Shown: positions 17,157 to 26,694, numbered from the stretch's first letter. The stretch: DNA of 64,000 nt from Frigoriflavimonas asaccharolytica (GCF_013294015.1 NZ_JABSNO010000014.1:17707-81706); one strand, 5' to 3'. Translations and numbers: made by a program. The notes: generated from the letters alone by a model not told the origin.

Positions 17157-17933
17157 TTACTTTGTTTTAAAATCAGCACCAGGTTTGAAATAATTTTGAT
17201 CTGCTTTGATGAATTTTATGTTGCTCAACGTTGCATTTCCCAATTCATCCGTTAAACCAAGACCTTCTTTCCAACCCCAAAAAATCCATTTTGTAGCAAT
17301 AGGAACACCATCCACTTTTTCATAATTAAGATATTGAATTGCGTGAGGATCTTTTTCAGCTTCTTCTTTTCCTGCTTTCAAGGTAACAATATATGTTGCC
17401 TTATCAACCAAATTGGTTTTTTTATCTGCATAAACAATGTACCAATCATCTGGTGCATCTCCAGTTCCAGATTTAAAAGTTAATTTCTCTGTATTGTAAT
17501 TTGCATTGTCTTTTTCTTTGTTTTCATAAGGATTCCAAATGGTTCCTGGATCGCTTAATTTATTAGGAAATAAGAAGAAATAATTCCAAGTATAAGCATC
17601 AAAACGCACTGATTCTTCACTCAGGATATCAGCGGAATAAAAAACTTTATCTCCATCGGTAATAATTTTCGAACCATTTTTAAATTCTATTACTGATTTC
17701 GAAGAATTTGTTAAGGTCGTCATTTTCGCATTTAATCTTTCTTTTCCGCCAAAATTTAATACAACATCAAATTGCACAGCTTCTTTTGCCAGAAAAGCCT
17801 CTTTTTGGTGTGCGTTTTCAATCTTGTCTGTGAAAGTTTCCTTTTTATCCGTAATTGTTTCTGTTTTCTCTGGTGATTTACACGCAGTTATCGCTACAAG
17901 TAGAAATAGTACAATTGGAATTAGTTTTTTCAT
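17157..17933 (-). CDS. Conserved lipoprotein, DUF6503-like
   Basis: 258 residues with a lipoprotein signal ending VAITAC (Cys18). The body has FDAYTWNYFFLFPNKLSDPGT and KVDGVPIATKWIFWGWKEG (each a conserved aromatic stretch), which I associate with the DUF6503 family of Bacteroidota; I am only moderately sure of this name. No catalytic motif is visible. It could carry a lipid or other hydrophobic ligand in a LolA-like beta fold, but that is inference. It stands 38 bases before the oxidoreductase gene on the same strand. Confidence 0.6.
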   Translation of the reverse strand: MKKLIPIVLFLLVAITACKSPEKTETITDKKETFTDKIENAHQKEAFLAKEAVQFDVVLNFGGKERLNAKMTTLTNSSKSVIEFKNGSKIITDGDKVFYSADILSEESVRFDAYTWNYFFLFPNKLSDPGTIWNPYENKEKDNANYNTEKLTFKSGTGDAPDDWYIVYADKKTNLVDKATYIVTLKAGKEEAEKDPHAIQYLNYEKVDGVPIATKWIFWGWKEGLGLTDELGNATLSNIKFIKADQNYFKPGADFKTK

Positions 17934-17981
17934 AATTTATTTTTATTAGATAGTATTACGTTTAAAAAGTAAAAAATTATT

Positions 17982-18674
17982 TTACTTGATGTTTTTTTTA
18001 TAATAATTCAACAAACTTTCTGCAGAATGTCCTAATTTTTTTTTGATGTGAATGACTAAAAAATGGTATTGCAAACGCCAAACTCCATTTTCCCGATATC
18101 TTCTAGCGGAAGTAGTAATCGGCTTTTGTATAACAATAAATTGCTCTTTCAAATATAATCTTTTGCAAATTTCATTGTCTTCATAAATGGTATAATCTTC
18201 ATTAAAACCACCAATTTCATTAAATAAATCTTTGGCAACAAATAAAGATTGATCTCCACCTCTGCAAGATATGTGATTAAACCGTGTAAACCACTGCGAA
18301 AGCAACAAAACTGGATGTGAATTATTAAATTTCATTCTAAAACAACCTGCTAAATTCCCTTTTTCAATTTCATTATTGATTAAAATATCGAAATTTTTAG
18401 GTGGAATACTATCGCAATGTAGAAAGTATAAAATGTTTCCAGTTGCAGCTTTTGCGCCTACATTCATTTGTTTTGATCTCCCTTTTTCAGCAGATAAAAA
18501 TAGAACTTTTTGATGTTTTAAAACTTCTTTTTGAGAACCATCATCACTTCCACCATCTACCACAATTATTTCATAATCAATAGTTTGAGATAGATTTTTT
18601 TCTAAATACAAAAGAAGTGAATTAATGGCATTCACTTCATTTAAAATAGGAATTATGATAGAAATTTTATTCAT
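17982..18674 (-). CDS. TIGR04283-type glycosyltransferase family 2 (arsenosugar-type)
   Basis: 230 residues. GT2 features: IIIPILNEVNAINSLLLYL, the acidic motif VVDGGSDDGSQ, EKGRSKQMNVGAKAATG, LHCDSIPP (DxD-like), then RGGDQSLFV and an EDNEICKRL motif. This order is typical of the TIGR04283 group that NCBI links to arsenosugar biosynthesis. Its first 8 bases overlap the end of the DUF547 gene. A TIGR04282-type enzyme is also in the cluster (21336-21947). No arsenosugar radical-SAM or methyltransferase gene occurs in this window, so the real product may be different. Confidence 0.8.
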   Translation of the reverse strand: MNKISIIIPILNEVNAINSLLLYLEKNLSQTIDYEIIVVDGGSDDGSQKEVLKHQKVLFLSAEKGRSKQMNVGAKAATGNILYFLHCDSIPPKNFDILINNEIEKGNLAGCFRMKFNNSHPVLLLSQWFTRFNHISCRGGDQSLFVAKDLFNEIGGFNEDYTIYEDNEICKRLYLKEQFIVIQKPITTSARRYRENGVWRLQYHFLVIHIKKKLGHSAESLLNYYKKNIK

Positions 18675-19581
18675 TCAAAGCCCAATTGTACTCTTTATAA
18701 TTTACTTTTGCATTGTTATCAATTTTCGTTGTGCTGTATTTATTTAAATAATCAATCACACTTCCTTTTGTTTTAAAATCGCCAGCAAACCAATCGAAAA
18801 TTTTTGAAATTTCTACTTTATCTTTTGCTATCGTATTCTTAGTTTTATCATTCACAAAAGATTTTGTGGCAGCGTTTAATTTACTCTCAACATTATTTTC
18901 TGTAAAGGCTGAATTGGATAAATTCGGACAAGAAAAAGAAGCGCAAACAATGGCGAAGTGAATTCTTGGCTCATTCATTTTTCTTAAAATTTCATGTTCT
19001 ACTTCTTCTAAACTGTACTTTTTTGTACCCAACGTGAAAAATTTATTTCCCCAAGGATTTTTAATGTCTTTTATACTTTTTAAAGGATAATTATCGATGA
19101 TTAATTTTACAGTGTACGCATTGTACACATTGATCCAATAAGCTAAAACTGCATTTTTGGAATCAGATTTTGCAGGTAAATTATTTGATAAATTGCTTAA
19201 ATAAGATTGTAGCGCTTTCTCATCTTTTTTGAAACCTTTGTAATTTACTTTTCCGCTTGGCGAAACATATTTTTGCAAAAGACTGTTCCACTGTTGATGA
19301 TCCACTCCTTTCACTGCAGCTGCGACTTCTTCTTTTTTAAAAGTTTCAACGTTTTCTACAACTTCAGTTTTTTCAGTTGGTGTAACTTGTTTTAAATCTG
19401 TTGCAGCGACTTCATTTTCAATAGCGACAGGCAAATCCGGATCAGCTACTATTTCATTTTCAGCAATACTTGTTGTTTCCGTAGAACTGTAAGCAATATC
19501 TGGAATTTTTTCTTTTGAATCTTTGGTATTTCCACAATAAACAAGTGGTAAAAGCATTAAGGCAGCTATATATTTTCTCAT
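18667..19581 (-). CDS. DUF547 domain lipoprotein or periplasmic protein
   Basis: 304 residues. The N-terminus MRKYIAALMLLPLVYCG is a short lipoprotein-type signal (Cys16), followed by about 75 residues of Glu/Val/Thr-rich low complexity, then DUF547 from about residue 90 to the end. Family signatures are YWINVYNAYTVKLI, SLEEVEHEILRK and RIHFAIVCASFSCPNLS, including the conserved His and two Cys. It is the exported paralogue of the protein at 8067-8756. The stop overlaps the following TIGR04283 gene by 8 bases. Confidence 0.82.
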   Translation of the reverse strand: MRKYIAALMLLPLVYCGNTKDSKEKIPDIAYSSTETTSIAENEIVADPDLPVAIENEVAATDLKQVTPTEKTEVVENVETFKKEEVAAAVKGVDHQQWNSLLQKYVSPSGKVNYKGFKKDEKALQSYLSNLSNNLPAKSDSKNAVLAYWINVYNAYTVKLIIDNYPLKSIKDIKNPWGNKFFTLGTKKYSLEEVEHEILRKMNEPRIHFAIVCASFSCPNLSNSAFTENNVESKLNAATKSFVNDKTKNTIAKDKVEISKIFDWFAGDFKTKGSVIDYLNKYSTTKIDNNAKVNYKEYNWALNE

Positions 19582-19646
19582 CTTACTTTTTTAATATTAT
19601 ATACGAATAGTCGCAGGAATTCTATTTCCTTACAAATTTTAATCAA

Positions 19647-20519
19647 TTACTTTTTCAAAGGATAAATTTCCTGCTGAATAAAATCCTTTGGAAATTCCTT
19701 TTCCCCATGAAAACCTAATTCTATATCTCTACCATCGGAAGGAATGTGGTTTGTTTTAAATAAATAATCCCATAAACTCAAGGAAATTCCGAAATTGACA
19801 CCATATTTATTGGGTAATTTTTTGCTGTGATGCCAAATGTGCATTTTCGGATTGTTGAATATGTATTTCAAAAATCCGTAATCCCAACCAAGATTGGCGT
19901 GGTTTAAATGTCCAATGGCAATGGTGATAAAATGAACGATGAAAATCTCTTGTAAATTGGCGCCACCAATCAAGATTATTGGCAAATACAAAACCGTTTT
20001 ATAAACGATAGGTTCTAGCCAATTGTACCGGAAATGTGCCGCAAAACCCATTTCTTTTACACTGTGATGGGTTTTATGAATATTCCACAAAAATGGAACA
20101 CTATGCAAAAGCCGATGAACATTCCATTGGATGAAATCTACTACAATAAAAATGATGATAAGCGATAAATAAGTTGGTAATTTCGAAAGATCAAAGAGCT
20201 GAATAGAAACCAATTGTAAGCCGAATATATTGAGGAAATCATTTAACAATTGTTCTGTTACATTAGATAATGCAATCAGCAATATTAAATTAAGAATAAA
20301 AAAATTGAAAAATAGATAGCCTAAATCAAACCAAAAATCTTTTCTGAAAATTCTTTGGTTTTTCCGCCAAGGAAATAGAATTTCTAGAAGCCAAACCACG
20401 AGTGAAATCGCGATTAATCCGTAGAAATAATTGTCTAATTTCCAATACAAAACCTCATCTATCAGATAATTAAAATAACCTGAATACGAGTTTTTTATAA
20501 GTTCTAAATAGTTTTCCAA
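19647..20519 (-). CDS. Sterol desaturase / fatty acid hydroxylase superfamily membrane enzyme
   Basis: 290 residues with at least four membrane segments and the complete di-iron histidine set: HRLLH (135-139), HKTHH (148-152), HLNH (204-207) and HIWHH (227-231). Members use O2 and electrons to hydroxylate or desaturate lipids. The only usable start is a TTG at 20519; no ATG precedes it before a stop. It lies 65 bases before the DUF547 gene and 14 bases after the barrel-like gene. Its substrate is probably a lipid, in keeping with a glycolipid pathway. The FAD/Fe-S pair may supply electrons (inference). Confidence 0.85.
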   Translation of the reverse strand: MENYLELIKNSYSGYFNYLIDEVLYWKLDNYFYGLIAISLVVWLLEILFPWRKNQRIFRKDFWFDLGYLFFNFFILNLILLIALSNVTEQLLNDFLNIFGLQLVSIQLFDLSKLPTYLSLIIIFIVVDFIQWNVHRLLHSVPFLWNIHKTHHSVKEMGFAAHFRYNWLEPIVYKTVLYLPIILIGGANLQEIFIVHFITIAIGHLNHANLGWDYGFLKYIFNNPKMHIWHHSKKLPNKYGVNFGISLSLWDYLFKTNHIPSDGRDIELGFHGEKEFPKDFIQQEIYPLKK

Positions 20520-20533
20520 CTTTAATTTATGTT

Positions 20534-21346
20534 TTAAAATTTAGCGTAAACACCAAAATTAATTGTCGGGGCCAAAGGTGCATTATCTATACCTGTTGCG
20601 CCAATTACGCCCAAATTTGCTCCAAATTTATCTTTTTGAAATTCATAATTTCCCTTTATTCCGATAGCATTGTATGTTTGACGATCTAAATAAGATGGCC
20701 ATTGCGCAGTATCATTGATAAAAGCGTTTTCTTTGTTCACAACATTTTTGGTATCTAAAAGAAAAATTAAATGACCGTCTTTTATTATTTCATACCCAAC
20801 TTCTAGGCTCGCTTTAAAAAAATCTGAATAATCATTAGTCATATATCCGTAACCGATATTTCCGAAGTAATACCATTTATTTTTGCTAGAACCTACCGTT
20901 ACATAAGGTAAAAAAGTAGAAGCATTAAAACCTGTAGACAGACCAATATTTTCATCAATTTTAATAGAATTAGCTGAATAAATAGCACCTGTACTAATTT
21001 TCCAAGTTTTATCAGAAATTTTATATTTCAAACCAACTGAAACATTTCCTAAACCAGAAATGCTTTCAGAATTGCTGCCATTTTTTACACTGATAGATTT
21101 ATAAGGAATCATCACAAGTGCTTCTAAATTTTTTGCAAGTCCGTATTCTGCATAAATCTGCGTGGTAATATCGCTTACATCTGCACCGATATTGACTTCT
21201 GAACCATCATATTGAAAGGAATCGTAGAATAATCCAGTGACACCTACTTGCACAAAAGCTTTACCTTGATCTCTTGTCCACGGACTTTGAGCGCTGATAA
21301 ATATAAATCCTAACAGGAATAAAGTAAGAGTAATTTTATTTTTCAT
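20534..21346 (-). CDS. Outer-membrane beta-barrel-like protein
   Basis: 270 residues with a signal peptide ending in ISAQ (about residue 20), followed by alternating strands such as KAFVQVGVTGLFYDSF, QIYAEYGLAKNLEALVMIPYK and WYYFGNIGYGYMTNDYS. The C-terminal NFGVYAKF ends in Phe as barrel proteins do. It resembles small outer-membrane transport-like proteins of Bacteroidota but I cannot assign a substrate. It overlaps the TIGR04282 gene by 11 bases and is 14 bases before the hydroxylase gene. Confidence 0.65.
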   Translation of the reverse strand: MKNKITLTLFLLGFIFISAQSPWTRDQGKAFVQVGVTGLFYDSFQYDGSEVNIGADVSDITTQIYAEYGLAKNLEALVMIPYKSISVKNGSNSESISGLGNVSVGLKYKISDKTWKISTGAIYSANSIKIDENIGLSTGFNASTFLPYVTVGSSKNKWYYFGNIGYGYMTNDYSDFFKASLEVGYEIIKDGHLIFLLDTKNVVNKENAFINDTAQWPSYLDRQTYNAIGIKGNYEFQKDKFGANLGVIGATGIDNAPLAPTINFGVYAKF

Positions 21347-21947
21347 AAATTTTTATATTTTGATAATAATTGCTTTTTTCTAAATCTTCGAAGGTGTCGA
21401 TGTCATTTAAAGATACTAAAAATTCTACGTATTGGTTTTTTAAATCTTTCAAAGTATCATCTAAAACGGTTTCTGTTCCCCAGTTTTTATGCTGAAAAAT
21501 TTCTGGAATCACTTTTTTCAAACCTAATAAATAATATCCGCCATCTTCTGCCGGACCAATAACGACCTCACCATTTTCCAATTTCTCGAAAGCTTCGTCA
21601 ACAATTTTCGCTTGCAAGTCAAATAAATCGCTTCCAACGATGATGCAGTTTTTGTAACCCTGATCAAACAATTCTTGAAAAGCATTTTGCATTCTTTCAC
21701 CTAAATCTTTGCCCGATTGCAGTTTTTTTGAATAAATTTCATCTGACCAAATATCATTTATAATAATGTTTTGGTCATAAAAAACAAACTTATCACCATC
21801 TAAATTTTGGGTTTCAGATTTTGTATGAAGCAATAATTCTTTGTAAATCTCTAAGGCTTTTTCATCACCAATGGTTTTAGCCAAACGGGTTTTCACTTTT
21901 CCCAATTCAGGATTGCGGGTAAAAATTATCAGTGCATTATTTTTCAT
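21336..21947 (-). CDS. TIGR04282-type glycosyltransferase (DUF2064)
   Basis: 203 residues. The start LIIFTRNPELGKVKTRLAKT (residues about 5-24) is the nucleotide-binding motif of DUF2064/TIGR04282 proteins, followed by IIVGSDLFDL and GPAEDGGYYLLGLKK, which hold the metal-binding acidic residues. It is annotated in related genomes as arsenosugar-biosynthesis-type. It would transfer a sugar from a nucleotide donor. The gene overlaps both neighbours by 11 bases, so it is tightly co-translated with the rhodanese and the barrel protein. Confidence 0.85.
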   Translation of the reverse strand: MKNNALIIFTRNPELGKVKTRLAKTIGDEKALEIYKELLLHTKSETQNLDGDKFVFYDQNIIINDIWSDEIYSKKLQSGKDLGERMQNAFQELFDQGYKNCIIVGSDLFDLQAKIVDEAFEKLENGEVVIGPAEDGGYYLLGLKKVIPEIFQHKNWGTETVLDDTLKDLKNQYVEFLVSLNDIDTFEDLEKSNYYQNIKIYEK

Positions 21948-22428
21948 AAACCTTCTCTCCTTTTTTCAGATATTTGCTCCAATTCTTATCGAAAGTGTGA
22001 ATTTTTTCAGTTTCTAAATTATCTTTATCAACTACTTTATTGCCTTTATTTTTCCACTCGAAAATACCGCCATATAGATTTTGTACGTTTTTATAGCCCA
22101 ATTTCTTCAATTTATCGCCAATGGTTTCACTTCTAATGCCGATAGAACAATAGACTACAATATTTTCATTTTTATTCGGGAAATCTTTTACAAATTTTTT
22201 GCTGTCAAATTTATCATAACCGATATTTACAGCATTTTTTAGATGGCTAACATTAAATTCTTTTGGTTCTCTGGAATCTAAAAAAGTGTAATTTTTACCT
22301 TTTGCAATATCATCCACATAAATATAGGCCACCGTATTTTTGTTCATTTTTTTCAAAACTTGCGGAATTGTATTTTGCGAATAACAAAATATTGATAAAA
22401 GCAGAAAAAATATAAGGCGAAATTTCAT
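21937..22428 (-). CDS. Exported rhodanese-like protein
   Basis: 163 residues with a signal peptide (MKFRLIFFLLLSIFCYSQ). The rhodanese domain shows FLDSREPKEFNVSHLKNAVNIGY and the active-site loop VVYCSIGIRSE with a catalytic Cys, then LGYKNVQNLYGGIFEWKNKG. Rhodaneses transfer sulfane sulfur to acceptors; many small exported ones have unknown partners. It is the first gene of the minus-strand cluster and overlaps the glycosyltransferase by 11 bases. About 126 bases separate it from the large barrel gene upstream. Confidence 0.88.
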   Translation of the reverse strand: MKFRLIFFLLLSIFCYSQNTIPQVLKKMNKNTVAYIYVDDIAKGKNYTFLDSREPKEFNVSHLKNAVNIGYDKFDSKKFVKDFPNKNENIVVYCSIGIRSETIGDKLKKLGYKNVQNLYGGIFEWKNKGNKVVDKDNLETEKIHTFDKNWSKYLKKGEKVYEK

Positions 22429-22554
22429 AAAGATTTATTTAAGAGTTTAGACGGGGGAAATAATGATTCCTGACATAAAAATATGTAATAATATTTTATA
22501 TTTAAGCAAAAATCGTGAACAGCTTCAATATAAACAACAAAGTAGAGAAAATTT

Positions 22555-25500
22555 TTAAAAACTCGCCTTCACTTGCATACTTCCTATATGTATCGTTCTT
22601 TCTCCAGAATTTCTACCTTCGTAGTTCACATCCAATTGAATAAAGGAATTGATGGATTGCTGCAAAAATAAACTCCAAACTTGATTTTTCCCAGGTTTCA
22701 AACCATCCAACATTTGATTGCCAACAATTGAGAAGTTATTTCCGGTAAAATCATGATTTATAAATGAAAAATTGGCGCGCACAGATGTTTTTTTGCGTTC
22801 CCATTGCAAAGTTCCAGTTAAATCTATAGTCTTCAAAAACTCTTCTCCATCCAGTCTTTTTTTCTGTCGAAATGCCGAAGAAAGTTCTGCTTGTATAGCA
22901 TCTGTAAATTTATATGTTCCCTTCGGTTTGCTTTCTATATTGCTCAGTTCGTAATTTCTAGAAGAGAATAATTGCGAGGCATTTTGAAGTTGGTACAAGC
23001 CATTTTCCCAATCTATTCGAAATACTTTGCTGAAAGTGTACCCAACATTCACCACATTTGAAAGTTGATCTCGCTCTTCATTACTAAAATTTGCATTGAT
23101 TAAATTGGTATTGGAAGAGAAACGATAGTTACCATTCCATCCAGATTTTTCGGTAGGATTAAATTGTGCAGAAGCTAAAAAACTTTGATTTTTCAAAATC
23201 TGATCCTCATTCTTCTCGAAAGGATTTAAGATTAAAACTTTATCTTTTTTAAAGAAAGAATTTTGAGAATTTAAAGATAAATTAAAATTCCAGCGTTTCA
23301 AAAAATCGTTTTCGGATTTTAAAACTATAGAAGGATTTACAAATAATGCCAATTTTATTTGATTTTTGTTAGACGGAATATAGCGGACAGAATTAGTATA
23401 AATCCTTATATATTGCGCCAAATCTACATACTCTGCAATTTCAAATTCGTCTATTTGTTGGATTCCATCTCCGTTATAATCGGTCCATTTGTAGACACCT
23501 TGCCCATCAATCACTTTTATATATTGAAATTCTCGTTGCGCTTCTTGTCCATTTCCGAGTTCATAAAATGCTTGCAAACGCATTCCATTATCAAATAATT
23601 GTTGATTGTACAGTAAATTTCCGACCACAAAATCTCTATTGAAAATTTGAACATCGGTTTGATTTTCATAATAGAATTTTCTATAATGAACCAAAGCATT
23701 TAAAGTTGTTTTTTCCGTTTTGATGAGCTGACTTTCTAGCATCAAGCCCAAAATCTGGTTTCTATTTACCAATTGATTGTTTTGCACAGAATCATTATCA
23801 CGAAAATACACTTTTGTGAGGAGTTTGATGCGTGCAGAATCTCCTATTTGCTTTTGCAGAAAAACTTCTTTCCAGCTGAAACTTGTAACGTCCAAAAGAT
23901 TTGTTTGGTTAAAATTTTTCACGTTTCTCTCCAAGCTTCCACCTGTAGACCAGTTGCCTTTTGAGCCTTGTAAAGTAGTAGAAAGTGCAGCTCTGGCAAA
24001 TTTCGTATCTTGAAGTTCAGATTTCGTATCTAAATAAGAAACATTTCCTACGGTATTAAATTTACCTTTCAGCCAGCCAAAATCCAGATCATTTTTTAAT
24101 CCTTTATAAAAATTTTCTTCTTTTAAATAGTTAAATTTGTAATTGATAAAGCTTGTTGCGCTCCATTTATTTAGAAATGTGAAAATAAATCTATTTTGAG
24201 TTCTGCCATTAAATTCTTGTTCAAGATTAAAATCACGAGAAAATTCTACATCATTTATTCTATCTAAAATTCTAAATTGAGAACTGATATGCTGATACTC
24301 AAACGAAGGAGTTCCTTGCCATTCATTTTTCTTGAAGGTTTTGTAGCCAAAGATTCTGGCAGCGTATCCAAGATTTTCCACCGCATCTTTTGAAGAGAAA
24401 AGATTCACATCATAATTGCTAAAAGAAACATCTGTACCTATTTTTCCATCTTGTAAATTATATTCTGCATTTCCAGAATATACTTGTGTTTTCTGTGGAG
24501 AAGGCAATTTTCGCACGGCTTTATAGTCTCCCAAATTGTTGCCTACAAATTCAAAAACTCTACCATTGTTTGTAGTCTGTTTCAATATATAATCACCTTT
24601 TTGCGTTCCAAAAAAGGTAAAAGCTACTTGATATAAAGTCAGATTGGCATCATTAGAAAATTCAAAATAAGTTCCTAGATTATCGGATTTTAATTGATAC
24701 AGAATCTTGTTCACATCGTATTCAGAAATTACGCCAGAAGGAGCAAACATCAAATCTTGATTATTACCCGCATCAGCAAGTATTTTCTGATCTTCTTCTG
24801 TTAAATTTAAAGCGAGTGGCGCATTTTTATTATCATTTTCTAAAAACCATTGGAAGCCAGCGCGCCATTTTTCTCGTTGATGTTTTACAGAACCTGTAAT
24901 TAAATACCTAGAATAATTTCTATTGGTATAATTGTAAGAGATTGTGATAAAATTCTGCTGGAATATTGGTCGAAAACTTGTAAAAGTGATTTCTCCCGTA
25001 TTATAATTGATTACATAATCTAGATTTTCGCCACGTTTCATTAATATGCCATCTATAAAAACCTGTTCAGAACCAGAAATAATGGTAATGAATTGTTCGC
25101 CATTTTTTCCAGACAAACGATAAGGTCCTTGATTTCCTTCCACACCTTGAAATCTTATTCTAAAAAATTCGCTTCGTGCAACACCACCCGCAACATCTAT
25201 AAAGGTTTTATTTTCTGTACCCAATTTCGTTTGAAATCTTAAGCCTAAACTACGTCTTTGGTAGCGTGCAAAGTAGGTTTCTTCTTCCAGCAAATCTATA
25301 TGGCCCGCTCTTAAAATAGAATTTTGTTTAATATTTAACTGCAGATAAATTTTATCAAACTCTTCTAAAGTTTGAGTATAACCATCTGCTTGTATTGGCA
25401 AATTGCTATCTGAAATAGAGGCTAAAATAGAAATATCTGGTGAAAGTTTGCCAGAGATTTGCAAATCTAGAGAACTTTGAACAGAAGAACCTTGATTATT

Positions 25501-25788
25501 ACCAAATGTGATACCTCTTACAATAGAACCTTTTGAATTGAGATCTCCCAAAATTTTAGCACGAGAATTTTTGGTAAGTATGGCTTCATCATAAACTATT
25601 TTATTTTGAAACTTCACAAAATCCATAGTATCTTTTGCAAAGATGTCTCTTTCTATTTTGGCGGCAAGAACGCTATCTTTTTTTAAGGAGTCTTTCGGGA
25701 AATTGGGGTTTTTCCACGTGAAAATTTGAGCATCAAAAAAATTGAAAACCGAAAGAAAAAAGATAAAAAAAAGTAATTTTTTGTTCAA
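22555..25788 (-). CDS. Large uncharacterised outer-membrane protein
   Basis: 1077 residues. A signal peptide (residues 1-20, ending FFDAQ) indicates export. The central part near residues 240-265 contains SEQVFIDGILMKRGENLDY followed by INYNTGEITFTSFRPI, a conserved text of an uncharacterised family of Bacteroidota surface proteins. The C-terminal two-thirds is rich in aromatic beta-strands and ends ...VKASF, compatible with a barrel. The frame opens with a TTG codon at 25788; no ATG is available and the TTG preserves the signal peptide. I do not recognise a function. It is alone on the strand, after the T9SS genes and before the cluster. Confidence 0.6.
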   Translation of the reverse strand: MNKKLLFFIFFLSVFNFFDAQIFTWKNPNFPKDSLKKDSVLAAKIERDIFAKDTMDFVKFQNKIVYDEAILTKNSRAKILGDLNSKGSIVRGITFGNNQGSSVQSSLDLQISGKLSPDISILASISDSNLPIQADGYTQTLEEFDKIYLQLNIKQNSILRAGHIDLLEEETYFARYQRRSLGLRFQTKLGTENKTFIDVAGGVARSEFFRIRFQGVEGNQGPYRLSGKNGEQFITIISGSEQVFIDGILMKRGENLDYVINYNTGEITFTSFRPIFQQNFITISYNYTNRNYSRYLITGSVKHQREKWRAGFQWFLENDNKNAPLALNLTEEDQKILADAGNNQDLMFAPSGVISEYDVNKILYQLKSDNLGTYFEFSNDANLTLYQVAFTFFGTQKGDYILKQTTNNGRVFEFVGNNLGDYKAVRKLPSPQKTQVYSGNAEYNLQDGKIGTDVSFSNYDVNLFSSKDAVENLGYAARIFGYKTFKKNEWQGTPSFEYQHISSQFRILDRINDVEFSRDFNLEQEFNGRTQNRFIFTFLNKWSATSFINYKFNYLKEENFYKGLKNDLDFGWLKGKFNTVGNVSYLDTKSELQDTKFARAALSTTLQGSKGNWSTGGSLERNVKNFNQTNLLDVTSFSWKEVFLQKQIGDSARIKLLTKVYFRDNDSVQNNQLVNRNQILGLMLESQLIKTEKTTLNALVHYRKFYYENQTDVQIFNRDFVVGNLLYNQQLFDNGMRLQAFYELGNGQEAQREFQYIKVIDGQGVYKWTDYNGDGIQQIDEFEIAEYVDLAQYIRIYTNSVRYIPSNKNQIKLALFVNPSIVLKSENDFLKRWNFNLSLNSQNSFFKKDKVLILNPFEKNEDQILKNQSFLASAQFNPTEKSGWNGNYRFSSNTNLINANFSNEERDQLSNVVNVGYTFSKVFRIDWENGLYQLQNASQLFSSRNYELSNIESKPKGTYKFTDAIQAELSSAFRQKKRLDGEEFLKTIDLTGTLQWERKKTSVRANFSFINHDFTGNNFSIVGNQMLDGLKPGKNQVWSLFLQQSINSFIQLDVNYEGRNSGERTIHIGSMQVKASF

Positions 25789-25934
25789 ATTTATATAAAA
25801 GTTTAGCCGCGTAAAAATAACGAAAAATTGCGGTTTCTATTGTTAACGAAAATTATTATAAAATTTTAAATAAAGCTATTTCAAATCTGCCATATTTTGT
25901 AGATTTGCCGCAATATTAAAATAAAATAATTATT

Positions 25935-26669
25935 ATGAAAAAACTTTATTCTTTAGTAGCAGTTGCGATGATTTCCGCTGCTTCATTTGCACAAACTGCA
26001 ACATTCAATTTTGGTACTCAAGGCTATGCAAATGCTCAAGTAATTTCATCAGGAGTTGTTGATGCTAACGTTAGTTTCACTACGTCGCAAAATACAGGTA
26101 GTAATCCGCCTACATATTATACTACTGGAGCAGCTATTAGATTCTACGCTGATTCTAGTACAGGAATTGGTGGTGGAATGACATTAACACCTGCAAATGG
26201 AAAAAAAATTACAAATTTGGTAATTAGCGCAGTATCCTCTACTTATGCACCGCAAATAAGTTATAGTGTTGATGGAGGAAGCCCAGTCTCTTTAACTGCC
26301 TCATCAGCAGGAATTTACACTATTTCTGGAATTAATGCAGTATCTTCACTTACATTCTACAATAACATTACGGGTACTTCTACGCAGTTAAGAATTCCAT
26401 CTATTGAAGTAACTTATACTGGTTCATTAGCTGTAAATGATATTAAATCAATCAAAAATACTTTCGTTAAAAATACATTAGTAGAAAACGAAATTAATTT
26501 TGGTGCAAAAGCAGAGGTGAAAATCTTCTCTACAAATGGGCAAATTGTAAAATCTGCAAGCGTTTCTGAAAATAAAAGTTTAGAAGTTTCTGATCTTGCT
26601 CCAGGAATGTACATTGTTACAGGAATGGTAGATGGACAAGCAGTTTCTACAAAAATCGTGAAGAAATAA
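25935..26669 (+). CDS. Secreted protein with T9SS type A sorting domain
   Basis: 244 residues. Signal peptide MKKLYSLVAVAMISAASFAQ, then a beta-rich Thr/Ser/Gly-rich body of about 145 residues with no recognised fold, and a C-terminal T9SS type A signal: VKIFSTNGQIVKSASVSENK, then LAPGMYIVTGMVDGQ and the final KIVKK. Such proteins cross the outer membrane by the type IX system and may be attached to the surface. The C-terminal 78 residues closely match those of the next gene. A strong terminator follows at 26695. Confidence 0.88.
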   Translation: MKKLYSLVAVAMISAASFAQTATFNFGTQGYANAQVISSGVVDANVSFTTSQNTGSNPPTYYTTGAAIRFYADSSTGIGGGMTLTPANGKKITNLVISAVSSTYAPQISYSVDGGSPVSLTASSAGIYTISGINAVSSLTFYNNITGTSTQLRIPSIEVTYTGSLAVNDIKSIKNTFVKNTLVENEINFGAKAEVKIFSTNGQIVKSASVSENKSLEVSDLAPGMYIVTGMVDGQAVSTKIVKK

Positions 26670-26694
26670 AATATTAACTTTACGTTAAGTCTAG

